Below are positions 34,760-42,556 of a stretch of 64,000 nt of DNA, one piece after another. The stretch lies in the NCBI RefSeq assembly GCF_900103175.1, contig NZ_FNLF01000002.1, positions 4,657,592 to 4,721,591 of the forward strand, given 5' to 3'. The notes under the pieces are model-generated. The model saw only the letters and a list, made by a program, of their open reading frames with translations, did no database searches and was not told the DNA's origin. This stretch comes from Tsukamurella pulmonis. GTDB taxonomy: Bacteria; Actinomycetota; Actinomycetes; Mycobacteriales; Mycobacteriaceae. A program made the translations under genes and the position numbers. Each line of letters opens with the position of its first letter. Within the stretch, counting starts at the first letter, position 1.

Positions 34760-36355
34760 TCAGTAGGCGCCGTCGGAGGTGAAGACCGTCCGCACCGTCC
34801 GAGCGATGATGCCCACGTCCGAGGGGATCGAGAAGTTCTCGACGTAGCCCACATCGAGGCGGATCGACTCGTCCCAGCTCAGGTCCGAGCGGCCGCTCAC
34901 CTGCCAGGCGCCGGTGACGCCCGGCTTGACCAGCAGCCGCCGCAGCATCACGGGCGGGTACTGCGCGACCTCGTGCGCGAGGGCCGGGCGCGGCCCGACC
35001 ACGGACATCGATCCGCCGAGCACGTTGAAGAACTGGGGCAGCTCGTCGAGCGAGAACCGGCGGATGAACCGGCCGACGCGCGTCACGCGCGGATCGTTCT
35101 CGATCTTGAACAGCGGTCCGGCGCCGATGTTCTCGTCCACGAGCACCGCGCGGTGCGCGTCCGCGTCGACGTACATGCTGCGGAACTTGATCATGTCGAA
35201 CGGCTCGCCGTTCGCGCCGACGCGCTGCGCGCGGTAGAGGACGGGGCCACGGCTGTCGAGCTTCACCGCGACGGCGATCGCGAGCATCACGGGTGCCGCG
35301 AGGAGCAGACCGGTGACGGCGACGACCACGTCGAGCACCCGCTGTCCGAATCCGAAGGAGCGCGCGGGACTCGGGGCGGCGACGTGGGTCATCGGCGTCC
35401 GCCCGACGGAACCGGACACCATGCGGGCGGCCGCGACCTCCGGCAGGCCGGCGGTGACCACGAGTTCGACGCCCTCCGCGGCGAGCTGCCACATCAGCTC
35501 CCGGATCTGGTCGGGGCCGAGATGATCCGTCGGGGTGAGCACGACGACCGCGGCGCCGGTCTCCCGGACGGCCTCGAGCACCGCTCGATCGGTGCCGGCC
35601 ACCCGGATCCGGGCATCACCGATCTCCAGCGTCCCGATCTCGGCGTCGGCCGGAGGCAGGCACACGCCCACGACGTGCGCCCCTGCGGTCTCCGCGCGCA
35701 GCAGGCTCCCCGCGGAGGCCGTGGCCGAGGCCACGCCGCCGACCACGAGGGTGGGCATCGGGGCGACGGCGGTCGCCCTGCGGCGGTGGCGCATTCGCAC
35801 CAGGAGGGCACCGGCCAGCGCGACGGGCGCGGAGGCGAGCAGGAGTGCCGAGGGGAGCATGCGCGGGACGAGCAGCTCGAAGAGGACGACCGGACCGTAG
35901 ACGAGCTGCGCGGTCGTGAGGACGCGGCGCAGTTCGGGCGTGCCGAGCCGCACCAGCGGCACGGCCAGCGGGCGGGAGCGCCAGAGGCGCAGGAACCAGA
36001 ACAGGTTCACCCCGATCACGAGCGCCGCGAGCTCCGGCACGCTCTCACCCTGGGCGTAGCCGACCGTCAGCCCTGCACCGGCGGCGAGGATCGCGACGAG
36101 GGCGTCCGCGGACACGAGGCGCCGCGCGAGCCGGGCGCGGTGCGCCTCCGCGAGCGCGCGGGCGGAGGACACCCGCGGCGGGGTGACCAGCGACGGTGTC
36201 ACGACCAGTGGCTGCGGCGCGGTGATGGCCTGCGGCGCGACGAGGGCCGGCGGGACCTCACTCGTGCGCGAGGCTCGAGCGGGCCGCGGTTCGGACAGCG
36301 CAGGCGCCTTCGTCGCCGGACCGACGGGTACCGCTGTCCAGGTGTCGATCGACAA
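34760..36355 (-). CDS. polyprenyl-phosphate sugar phosphotransferase (priming enzyme)
   Basis: This 531-residue protein starts exopolysaccharide synthesis by moving a sugar-1-phosphate onto a polyprenyl phosphate at the membrane. The N-terminal 80 residues are Pro/Ala-rich and cytoplasmic, followed by four helices, a Rossmann-like middle region, a fifth helix, and the C-terminal bacterial sugar transferase domain with FDMIKFRSMYVDAD, RVGRFIRRFSLDELPQFFNV, SVVGPRP and KPGVTGAWQVSGRS. It begins at TTG 36355 behind GAGGAG. It is divergent from the deoxysugar operon, with a shared regulatory region now split by a transposon. Confidence 0.88.
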   Translation of the reverse strand: MSIDTWTAVPVGPATKAPALSEPRPARASRTSEVPPALVAPQAITAPQPLVVTPSLVTPPRVSSARALAEAHRARLARRLVSADALVAILAAGAGLTVGYAQGESVPELAALVIGVNLFWFLRLWRSRPLAVPLVRLGTPELRRVLTTAQLVYGPVVLFELLVPRMLPSALLLASAPVALAGALLVRMRHRRRATAVAPMPTLVVGGVASATASAGSLLRAETAGAHVVGVCLPPADAEIGTLEIGDARIRVAGTDRAVLEAVRETGAAVVVLTPTDHLGPDQIRELMWQLAAEGVELVVTAGLPEVAAARMVSGSVGRTPMTHVAAPSPARSFGFGQRVLDVVVAVTGLLLAAPVMLAIAVAVKLDSRGPVLYRAQRVGANGEPFDMIKFRSMYVDADAHRAVLVDENIGAGPLFKIENDPRVTRVGRFIRRFSLDELPQFFNVLGGSMSVVGPRPALAHEVAQYPPVMLRRLLVKPGVTGAWQVSGRSDLSWDESIRLDVGYVENFSIPSDVGIIARTVRTVFTSDGAY

Positions 36356-36422
36356 GTCCCGCTCCTCACATCCATCCGCTTCGGCGCGGGGAATGGCTCT
36401 CCCGGGCGAGTCAGAATTGGCA

Positions 36423-36453
36423 AGTCACATATTGCAATCGCGAATATGTGACT
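36423..36453. promoter_or_regulatory. dyad upstream of sugar phosphotransferase gene
   Basis: AGTCACATATT (36423-36433) and AATATGTGACT (36443-36453) are perfect 11-bp inverted arms around GCAATCGCG, 68 bp upstream of the TTG start. It is by far the most AT-rich palindrome nearby and likely an operator. Its spacer carries the TTGCAATCGC element seen elsewhere in the locus. The rest of the 410-bp gap 36356-36765 has no gene; it also holds CGTGAC-GACC-GTCACG at 36525-36540. Confidence 0.6.
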
Positions 36454-36707
36454 CAACACTCACTGCCTCGAGCCCGGTCGTGACCCACCGCCCCGTCGCA
36501 CCGCACGCCCTCACGCCCGGCGGGCGTGACGACCGTCACGGCGATCCCGGGATCGTCACCGAACCCGACCGACAAGCTCGTTATTACTGCTCACGTGCTA
36601 TTTTGTCCGGTTCGGACTCGTCCCCACCCTCGGCGCGGCGCCTCTGCTCGACGACACCCCGCGGGCGGTGAGGAGTCGCCGCCGCTTGCTACCGTAGACC
36701 GCACCGA

Positions 36708-36717
36708 TTGCAATCGC
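36708..36717 (+). promoter_or_regulatory. TTGCAATCGC element in deoxysugar operon promoter region
   Basis: The same 10-mer occurs at 36432-36441 and, on the opposite strand, at 56273-56282 before the wzz-like gene. Downstream of this copy, TTGCAA at 36733 and TATTCT at 36758 could be a weak promoter whose transcript start would fall at the transposon target site. Confidence 0.4.
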
Positions 36718-36765
36718 AAGACGGACACGTATTTGCAACCAGAAAAGATGTGAGCGCTATTCTCA

Positions 36766-36773
36766 ATCAACGA
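36766..36773 (+). repeat. left target-site duplication ATCAACGA
   Basis: This 8-bp sequence is repeated exactly at 40487-40494 on the other side of the element. Removing the element and one copy restores a continuous leader for the gene at 40524. Confidence 0.85.
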
Positions 36774-36776
36774 GGC

Positions 36777-38102
36777 TCATCCCAATCGGGGGTGTAGGAG
36801 TTGGGGTCTGAAGCCGCCGGTCTCGAGCAGGCTTCGGGCGATGTAGTTGGTCAGGTTGCGGAACCCGAGTGCGGAGCCGCGCAGGTGTTCGAGCCGTCCG
36901 TTGAGCGCCTCGGTCGGCCCGTTGCTGGTGCCGGGTCGTTCGAAGTAGGCGAGCACGTCAGCGGCTCGCTTCTTCAGGGTCCGGCTCAGGGTGGTGAGCT
37001 CGGTGAGCACCTTGGGGACGCCGGCGCTGAGGTCGGTGATCAGCTTCTCCATGAGCTCGCGGCCACGTTGCCGGTCCTCGTGGCGATAGGCGGCGATCAT
37101 GCGCTGGTAGACACCCCAGGTCGCCTCGACCTCGACGTGAGCGTCATCAACGAACAGCGCGCGTAGCCTGTCGCTCTGCTTGTCGGTGAGCAGGTCCGCG
37201 CCGGTGTGCAGCGTGCGCCGCGACTTGTAGAGCGGGTCGTCCCTGAACCCACGGTGCCCGTGGATCGCGAGTTGGACCCGGCGCCGGCACCTGTCGAGGG
37301 CGTCACCGGCCAGGCGCACGACGTGGAAGGGATCCATCACCGTGACCGCGTCCGGGATCTCCTCCGCAGCGGCGGTCTTGAACCCGGTGAAGCCGTCCAT
37401 CGCGACCACCTCGACCGCGTCACGGAAGGCGTCGTCGCGGTCGGCGAGCCAGGTCTTGAACGCCGCCTTCGACCGGCCCTCGACCATGTCCAGCAGCCTT
37501 GCTGGGCCGGCGCCATCGCGGACCGGGGTGAGGTCGATGATCACGGTGACATACTTGTCGCCACGCCTGGTGTGGCGCCAGACGTGCTCATCGACGCCAA
37601 TGACCTTCACGCCCTCGAACCGCGTGGGGTCGTTGATCAGCAGCCGCTTGCCTTCAGCCAGGACCGCGTTGTTGGCGGTGTCCCACGCGACCCCGAGTCC
37701 CTCGGCGACACGGGCGACGGTGAGGTGTGCGACCACGATCCCTTCCAGCGCCCACCGCAGCCCGGTGCGCGAGAGCTTCGCGCGTGGCTCCGCAGCGGCG
37801 CTGGTGTCTTGGCGCCACACGTGTCCGCAGTCGGCACAGCGGTAGCGGCGCACTACAACTTCCAGCACGGTCGGTCGCCAGCCCAGCGGCTCGTGGGCCA
37901 ACCGCCGGATCACGGTGTCACGAGCAGCGCCTTCGCTGCCGCACCGTCGGCACCACTGATCTGGTTCCACCACGCGGCACGCTAGGACCGCACGATCCGG
38001 TTCAAGTCGTTGTCCGGTCACGCTCAGACCGAGGCCGTCGAGTCGAGCGAAGGCGGTGAGGTCAGGGCGGCCGAAGCCGGCCGGCGGGGTTGTGTCGGTC
38101 AC
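36777..38102 (-). CDS. tnp: ISL3-family transposase
   Basis: This 441-residue DDE transposase has an N-terminal zinc finger (WCRRCG, then YRCADCGHVW), a helix-turn-helix region, and the catalytic core with IGVDEHVWRH, VVAMDGFTGFK and VMDPFHVVRLAGDAL, ending with the ISL3-typical SNGPTEALNGRLEHLRG. Length and motifs are complete, so it may be active. The stop codon lies inside the left terminal repeat. The ATG at 38102 is within the segment that is duplicated at 40321-40486. Confidence 0.92.
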   Translation of the reverse strand: MTDTTPPAGFGRPDLTAFARLDGLGLSVTGQRLEPDRAVLACRVVEPDQWCRRCGSEGAARDTVIRRLAHEPLGWRPTVLEVVVRRYRCADCGHVWRQDTSAAAEPRAKLSRTGLRWALEGIVVAHLTVARVAEGLGVAWDTANNAVLAEGKRLLINDPTRFEGVKVIGVDEHVWRHTRRGDKYVTVIIDLTPVRDGAGPARLLDMVEGRSKAAFKTWLADRDDAFRDAVEVVAMDGFTGFKTAAAEEIPDAVTVMDPFHVVRLAGDALDRCRRRVQLAIHGHRGFRDDPLYKSRRTLHTGADLLTDKQSDRLRALFVDDAHVEVEATWGVYQRMIAAYRHEDRQRGRELMEKLITDLSAGVPKVLTELTTLSRTLKKRAADVLAYFERPGTSNGPTEALNGRLEHLRGSALGFRNLTNYIARSLLETGGFRPQLLHPRLG

Positions 38103-38211
38103 GTCGAGGTCTTTCGGATGGATGGCGTAGGAACCTCCGTCGTCGGGAGACCTCGACGTCTATCTGCGGACCGACGCGCCCGGCCGACCTACACCGGCAT
38201 CTGAGAAGACC
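38047..38211 (+). repeat. transposase 5' region and degenerate right end (copy 1)
   Basis: The first 18 or so transposase codons plus upstream DNA are nearly identical to 40321-40486. The terminal repeat in this copy (38188-38211) has diverged: it ends GAGAAGACC where copy 2 has GGAAGAGCC, so it is probably not used as an end. Confidence 0.8.
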
Positions 38212-38444
38212 CCTGAAACGTCTTCGACGAAGACGGGACCGGCGAGGAGGAGGGCGCGGTGAGCTAAAAGAATGGAGCTTGCTCGGCTTCGACGCCGCCG
38301 CAAGCTCCGGTGAAACGGTCGGTACTAGTCGGTCGTCGTCGGTCACCACCGGATGGCGGCGTCCCCCACGCTCGGCGTTCGCGCAGGTCAGCGGCTCGTT
38401 CGCCCAGTGGGCGCATCAGGCGATAGACGCAAAGCCGACGTGAT

Positions 38445-38477
38445 TAGGTCGTCGGTTCGATTCCGACAGGCGGCTCC
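38445..38477 (+). tRNA. tRNA-Thr 3' fragment (not a complete gene)
   Basis: The stretch contains a complete T-arm (GTCGG-TTCGATT-CCGAC) followed by AGGCGGCTCC, as at the 3' end of actinobacterial tRNA-Thr. No matching 5' acceptor strand (GCCGCCT), D-arm or anticodon arm lies upstream. It is the kind of tRNA 3' relic left by integrase-mediated insertion. The surrounding 38212-38730 has no convincing protein gene. Confidence 0.7.
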
Positions 38478-38485
38478 GGCGAACA

Positions 38486-38517
38486 GCCCCTGACCTGCGG
38501 AAACGTAGGGCAGGGGC
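38486..38517 (+). terminator. hairpin following the tRNA fragment
   Basis: GCCCCTG (38486-38492) pairs with CAGGGGC (38511-38517), with an inner CCT/AGG extension and a loop. It lies 8 nt after the tRNA fragment, as tRNA terminators do, so the two were probably copied together. Confidence 0.5.
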
Positions 38518-38730
38518 GGTTCGGTTCTGATGGTCGCGCGATGCGCTGGCCTCACGGCTCTGCCCGACACCCGACGTCGCTCTCCTCTGCGACGGACCCC
38601 TCGCCGGATGAACGCTCGGACATCCTGTCCGTGTGCCGATAGGCCTCGCACCGCTCGGCAACGCAGCGTGGCGCTGCGTCGCGACCTGGCGACGGCTCGG
38701 CGGGGCGCGATCGTCTCGTGCGTTGGCGGA

Positions 38731-39042
38731 CTACGGAAGCTTGGACGCGAGGACGTCGGCCGCCAGGATCTCGGGTGCTGCGCCGAGGAGGTGCTGGTTG
38801 GCCATCAGGGCTGCGACGATGGCGCCGTTGGCGTGGGCGTCGCGAGCGGCCTCGTCGGGGAATGCATCGAAGATCCAGAAGGTGTCGGCGTGGGTCCTGA
38901 CCGCGAACCAGACAATCGTTCCTACTTCTTCGTTGGCGAGCGCGACAGCGCCGGCGAGCAGATCGGCGAGCGCGTCGTGCTGTCCATCGGCCGCGACGAT
39001 CTTGGCGACGAAGGCATACGGAAGTGATGCGGGTGTGGACAT
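38731..39042 (-). CDS. antibiotic-biosynthesis-monooxygenase (ABM) domain protein
   Basis: This 103-residue protein is one ABM ferredoxin-like domain (FVAKIVAADGQHDALADLL, then FWIFDAFPDEAARDAHANG and the ANQHLL region). Such small enzymes act as quinol or polyketide monooxygenases without cofactor, often in response to reactive quinones. It is divergent from the GlxA-type regulator, 108 bp between starts, and both are passengers of the ISL3 element. The substrate is unknown. Confidence 0.78.
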   Translation of the reverse strand: MSTPASLPYAFVAKIVAADGQHDALADLLAGAVALANEEVGTIVWFAVRTHADTFWIFDAFPDEAARDAHANGAIVAALMANQHLLGAAPEILAADVLASKLP

Positions 39043-39150
39043 GAGGGGTTCTCCTAGGTGTCGAGGTTTCTTGGTGAAGCGAGTTCAGCGTATGACGAGC
39101 AAGGGCATGTGAGAAGTGGCGTATACGGCAGTATTGCTATTGTTGGCGCC

Positions 39151-40092
39151 ATGCGTATCGGACTGATCGCGATCGACGGCTGCTTCGGTTCGGCTGTCGC
39201 GTCGATCATCGACATCGTGCGGGTGGCCGACGGAGCCCGCAGCGATGTCGACCCGCGGATCGACGCGATCGAACTCGCCATCCTCGGACCGAAACGGCGA
39301 GTGACCACGACGGCATCGATGACCCTGTCGGTGGACCACCCGCTGTCGGAGTCCGGAGAGTTCGACGTGGTCGTCGTCCCTGCGCTTGGAACCCTCACGG
39401 CCGCCGCGACCCACGACGCCCTCCAGAGCCGAGATGCTCGTTCGGTCATCGCCTCGCTCGGGCGCCTCGACGAGGCGACCACCCGGATCGCCGCGGCGTG
39501 CACCGGCGTGTTCGCTGTCGCCGAGACTGGACGGATGCATCATCGGCGGGCGACGACCAGTTGGTTCCTGGGGCCGGAGTTCCTGAAGCGCTATCCGACC
39601 GTCGCCCTCGATCTCGACACCATGGTCGTGGTCGACGGGAACCTCGTCACCGCCGGCGCCGCGTTCGCCCACATCGACCTCGCGCTCTCACTCGTGCGAT
39701 CGATCAGCCCCGACCTGGCCCAACATGTCGCCAAGCTCCTCATCATAGACGAGCGTCCGTCGCAGGCGGCCTTCGTCGCCTACGAACATCTCCGGCACGA
39801 GGACCCGATCGTCGTCGAGTTCGAACGCTTCGTGCGCGCCCGCCTGGACGAACCGTTCAACGTCGCCTTCGTCGCGCAGTCGCTCGGCACCAGCCGGCGC
39901 ACCCTCGAACGACGAGTCCGTGCGGCGCTCAACCTCACTCCGCTCGGCTTCGTCCAACGGCTTCGCATCGAACGAGCTCGGCACCTCTCAGCAACCACGG
40001 ACCTCACCTCCGCCGAGATCGCGCTACGGGTCGGCTACGCGAACGCCGAGACTCTGCGCTCCCTCCTGCGCAGGGAGCGACGCCGTTCCTGA
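39151..40092 (+). CDS. GlxA-type AraC regulator with DJ-1/PfpI domain
   Basis: This 313-residue regulator has an N-terminal DJ-1/PfpI-like domain (IGLIAIDGCFGSAVASIID, with CTGVFAVAETG at the usual nucleophile position, Cys present) and a C-terminal AraC double helix-turn-helix (FNVAFVAQSLGTSRRTLERR, then SAEIALRVGYANAETLRSLLRRE). The C-terminus ends at the second helix-turn-helix, slightly short for the family. ATG 39151 is chosen; an upstream frame lacks a ribosome site. It probably activates the divergent ABM monooxygenase gene. The 228 bp after it, to 40320, hold no gene I can support. Confidence 0.82.
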   Translation: MRIGLIAIDGCFGSAVASIIDIVRVADGARSDVDPRIDAIELAILGPKRRVTTTASMTLSVDHPLSESGEFDVVVVPALGTLTAAATHDALQSRDARSVIASLGRLDEATTRIAAACTGVFAVAETGRMHHRRATTSWFLGPEFLKRYPTVALDLDTMVVVDGNLVTAGAAFAHIDLALSLVRSISPDLAQHVAKLLIIDERPSQAAFVAYEHLRHEDPIVVEFERFVRARLDEPFNVAFVAQSLGTSRRTLERRVRAALNLTPLGFVQRLRIERARHLSATTDLTSAEIALRVGYANAETLRSLLRRERRRS

Positions 40093-40305
40093 CCTATCGC
40101 CATGCCTGTAGCCAGTGTCCTAGCGCTCGGTTGGAACCACCTCTCAGCACGTCGCGTCGACGCTCCTGCGTCGCCCCTGGACGACCCACTCGACACGCCC
40201 GCAGCACAGGCCGTGTGACGTGCCCCAGCTTCCCGGACGGTCGGGGTTGGGTGGCTGTGATGTCGCTGCGTTCTCGTCGAGGGGGTCAGCAGACCCGATC
40301 AGGGT

Positions 40306-40320
40306 CGATTGGGATGAGCC
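40306..40320 (-). repeat. internal inverted copy of the left transposon end
   Basis: CGATTGGGATGAGCC is the perfect reverse complement of the first 15 bp of the left end (36774-36788). It abuts copy 2 of the duplicated segment, so a second set of usable ends (36774 to 40320) exists inside the element. Confidence 0.7.
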
Positions 40321-40486
40321 GCGAAGGCGGTGAGGTCAGGGCGGCCGAAGCCGGCCGGCGGGGTTGTGTCGGTCACGTCGAGGTCTTTCGGATGGATGGC
40401 GTAGGAACCTCCATCGTCGGGAGACCTCGACGTCTATCTGCGGACCGACGCGCCCGACCGACCTACACCCTCATCTGGGAAGAGCC
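40321..40486 (+). repeat. transposase 5' region and intact right end (copy 2)
   Basis: Direct repeat of 38047-38211 with only a few differences, carrying the functional right inverted repeat next to the target duplication. Confidence 0.8.
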
Positions 40487-40494
40487 ATCAACGA
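40487..40494 (+). repeat. right target-site duplication ATCAACGA
   Basis: Exact copy of 36766-36773, directly after the right terminal repeat (GAAGAGCC). Confidence 0.85.
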
Positions 40495-40523
40495 AGCGCC
40501 CGCCGACAGTTACGGAAACCATC

Positions 40524-41771
40524 ATGAATTGCCGTTTGTGCGGCTCGTCACAGCTGCGGAGTGTGGTCGATCTCGGTGCCACACCGCCGTGTGAGCTGTT
40601 CCTCACCGCGGCCGATCTCGATGCCCCGGAACCGACCTACCCGCTGCACCTGCGCATCTGCGAGCAGTGCCTGCTGCTGCAGATCCCCGCACTCATCCTC
40701 CCCGAGGAGACCTTCTCCGAGTACGCGTACTTCTCGTCGTTCTCCGCGAGCTGGGTCGACCACGCCCGCCGCTTCGTCGACGAGTCCATCGCCCGGCTGG
40801 GCCTCGGCACCGACAGCCTCATCGTCGAGGTCGCGAGCAACGACGGCTACCTGCTGCAGCACGCGGTCGCGGCCGGCGTGCCGTGCGTCGGCATCGAGCC
40901 ATCGGTCAACGTCGGGCAGGCCGCCCGCGAGCGCGGCGTCCCGACAGTGACCGCCTTCCTCGGCCCGGAGACCGCCGCACAGGTGCGGGCGGAGTACGGC
41001 CCCGCCGATCTCGTGGTGGCCAACAACGTGTACGCCCACATCCCGGATCTGCTGGGATTCACTGCGGGACTGCGGGGTCTGCTCGCGGACGACGGCTGGC
41101 TGAGCATCGAGGTCCACCACGCGCTCGCGCTCGTCGCCGAGGGCCAGTTCGACACGATCTACCACGAGCACTTCCAGTACTACACCGTGCTCAGCGCCCA
41201 GCGCGCGCTCGCGACCGCGGGGCTGACCGTCGTCGACGTCGAGACCATCCCCACGCACGGCGGATCGATCCGCGTGTGGGCGCGGCCGGACGCGGTGGCG
41301 CAGGCACCGTCGGACCGCGTCCGCGCGGTGCTGCGGATCGAGGAGGAGGCCGGGTTGCACGCGCTGGCCGGGTACGCCGGCATGCAGGCGATGGCCGACC
41401 GGGCCCGGCAGGACCTGCTGCGCTACCTGCTGGAGCGGCGCGCCGAGGGCAAGCGGGTCGTCGGCTACGGCGCACCCGGCAAGGGCAACACCCTGCTGAA
41501 CTACTGCGGTGTGCGGCCCGACCTGCTCGAGTACACCGTGGACCGGAACCCGTACAAGCACGGCAGATTCACGCCCGGCACGCGCATCCCCATCCACGCG
41601 CCGGAGCGCCTCGAAGCCGACCGCCCGGACGTGGTGGTGGTGCTGCCCTGGAACCTCGAGACCGAGATCACCGAACAGTTGCGTCCCCTGATCGAGCAGG
41701 GCACCGAGGTGGTCTACCCCATGCCCCGATTGCACACCGCACGGCCGCAGGCCGTCGCCGAGGAGGTCTGA
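40524..41771 (+). CDS. NDP-hexose C-methyltransferase
   Basis: This 415-residue SAM-dependent methyltransferase has the layout of sugar C-methyltransferases (TylC3/NovU-like): an N-terminal zinc-binding domain (CRLCGS and CEQCLLLQ), a central SAM domain (IVEVASNDGYLLQH, then ANNVYAHIPDL), HEHFQYYT with the catalytic His pair, and a C-terminal domain with GYGAPGKGNTLLNY. It adds a methyl branch to a keto-deoxysugar nucleotide. ATG 40524 is 38 bp after the transposon, which now separates it from its upstream promoter. It leads a four-gene operon. Confidence 0.88.
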   Translation: MNCRLCGSSQLRSVVDLGATPPCELFLTAADLDAPEPTYPLHLRICEQCLLLQIPALILPEETFSEYAYFSSFSASWVDHARRFVDESIARLGLGTDSLIVEVASNDGYLLQHAVAAGVPCVGIEPSVNVGQAARERGVPTVTAFLGPETAAQVRAEYGPADLVVANNVYAHIPDLLGFTAGLRGLLADDGWLSIEVHHALALVAEGQFDTIYHEHFQYYTVLSAQRALATAGLTVVDVETIPTHGGSIRVWARPDAVAQAPSDRVRAVLRIEEEAGLHALAGYAGMQAMADRARQDLLRYLLERRAEGKRVVGYGAPGKGNTLLNYCGVRPDLLEYTVDRNPYKHGRFTPGTRIPIHAPERLEADRPDVVVVLPWNLETEITEQLRPLIEQGTEVVYPMPRLHTARPQAVAEEV

Positions 41772-41773
41772 AG

Positions 41774-42556
41774 ATGAAGGTGGTCCTGTTCTGCGGCGGC
41801 TACGGCATGCGCATGCGCAACACCGCGGACGACATGGTGCCCAAGCCCATGCAGCTGGTGGGCCCGCGCCCGCTGATCTGGCACGTGATGCGGTACTACG
41901 CCCACTTCGGGCACACCGAGTTCATCCTGTGCCTGGGCTACGGCGCGCAGCACATCAAGAACTACTTCCTCAACTACCGCGAGACCGAGTCGAACGACTT
42001 CGTGATCCGCGGCGGCGAGGTCGAGCTCCTCGGCACGGACATGAGCGACTGGTCCATCAGCTTCGTGGACACCGGCCTCGAATCGGCCATCGGCGAACGG
42101 CTTCGGCGCGTACGCCCCTACCTCGACGGCGACGAGTACTTCCTCGCCAACTACGCCGACGTGCTCAGCGACGCGCCGATGAACACCATCATCGATCGCG
42201 TGCGCGAGAGCGGCTCCGCGGCCTCGATGCTGCTGGTGCCGCCGCAGTCCTCCTTCCACTGCGTGGACGTCGACGGCGACGACAAGGTCACCGGCATCAC
42301 CCCGGTCTCCGAGTTCCCGATCTGGGAGAACGGCGGCTACTTCGTGCTCACCCAGCAGGTCTTCGATCACCTGCCGCCCGGGGGCGACCTGGTCGCCGAC
42401 GCGTGCACGGCCCTGTCCGCGAAAGGGAAGCTGCTGGGCTACAAGCACACCGGCTTCTGGAAGCCGGCCGACACCTTCAAGGAGCGGGCCGAGCTCGACG
42501 CCGGCTACGCCCGTGGCGATCGCCCCTGGATGGTCTGGAAAGACCCGGTCGCATGA
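41774..42556 (+). CDS. rfbF: sugar-1-phosphate nucleotidyltransferase (RfbF-like)
   Basis: This 260-residue nucleotidyltransferase starts MKVVLFCGGYGMRMR, the glycine-rich signature, followed by VPKPMQLVGPRPLIWHVMRYY. The short length, GYGAQHIKNYFLNY and FVDTGLES resemble glucose-1-phosphate cytidylyltransferase, so it may make a CDP-sugar, the first step of the branched deoxysugar. Close dTDP-using homologues cannot be excluded. It is 2 bp after the C-methyltransferase stop, with GGAGG upstream. Confidence 0.82.
   Translation: MKVVLFCGGYGMRMRNTADDMVPKPMQLVGPRPLIWHVMRYYAHFGHTEFILCLGYGAQHIKNYFLNYRETESNDFVIRGGEVELLGTDMSDWSISFVDTGLESAIGERLRRVRPYLDGDEYFLANYADVLSDAPMNTIIDRVRESGSAASMLLVPPQSSFHCVDVDGDDKVTGITPVSEFPIWENGGYFVLTQQVFDHLPPGGDLVADACTALSAKGKLLGYKHTGFWKPADTFKERAELDAGYARGDRPWMVWKDPVA

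Larger units (their letters stand above)
36774..40486. mobile_element. composite ISL3-family transposon with passenger genes
   Basis: The 3713-bp element is bounded by 25-bp imperfect inverted repeats (20/25 identical; left 36774-36798, right 40462-40486, both ending GGCTC...) and flanked by perfect 8-bp direct repeats ATCAACGA, the target-duplication length typical of the ISL3 family. It carries the transposase at its left end, then a degenerate internal right end (38188-38211), a tRNA-Thr 3' fragment, a monooxygenase and a GlxA-type regulator, and finally a second 166-bp copy of the transposase 5' region with an intact right end. It sits 38 bp upstream of the C-methyltransferase ATG. Confidence 0.85.

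Noticed and set aside
38388..38661. Two overlapping minus-strand reading frames with CRNRTDDL and ESNRRP strings
   Set aside because: These strings are well-known false translations of tRNA genes and match the tRNA-Thr fragment on the other strand.
36774..40320. Smaller unit bounded by the perfect 15-bp inverted repeats as the inserted element
   Set aside because: The 8-bp target duplication lies outside 36774 and 40486, so the larger unit is the one that inserted here.
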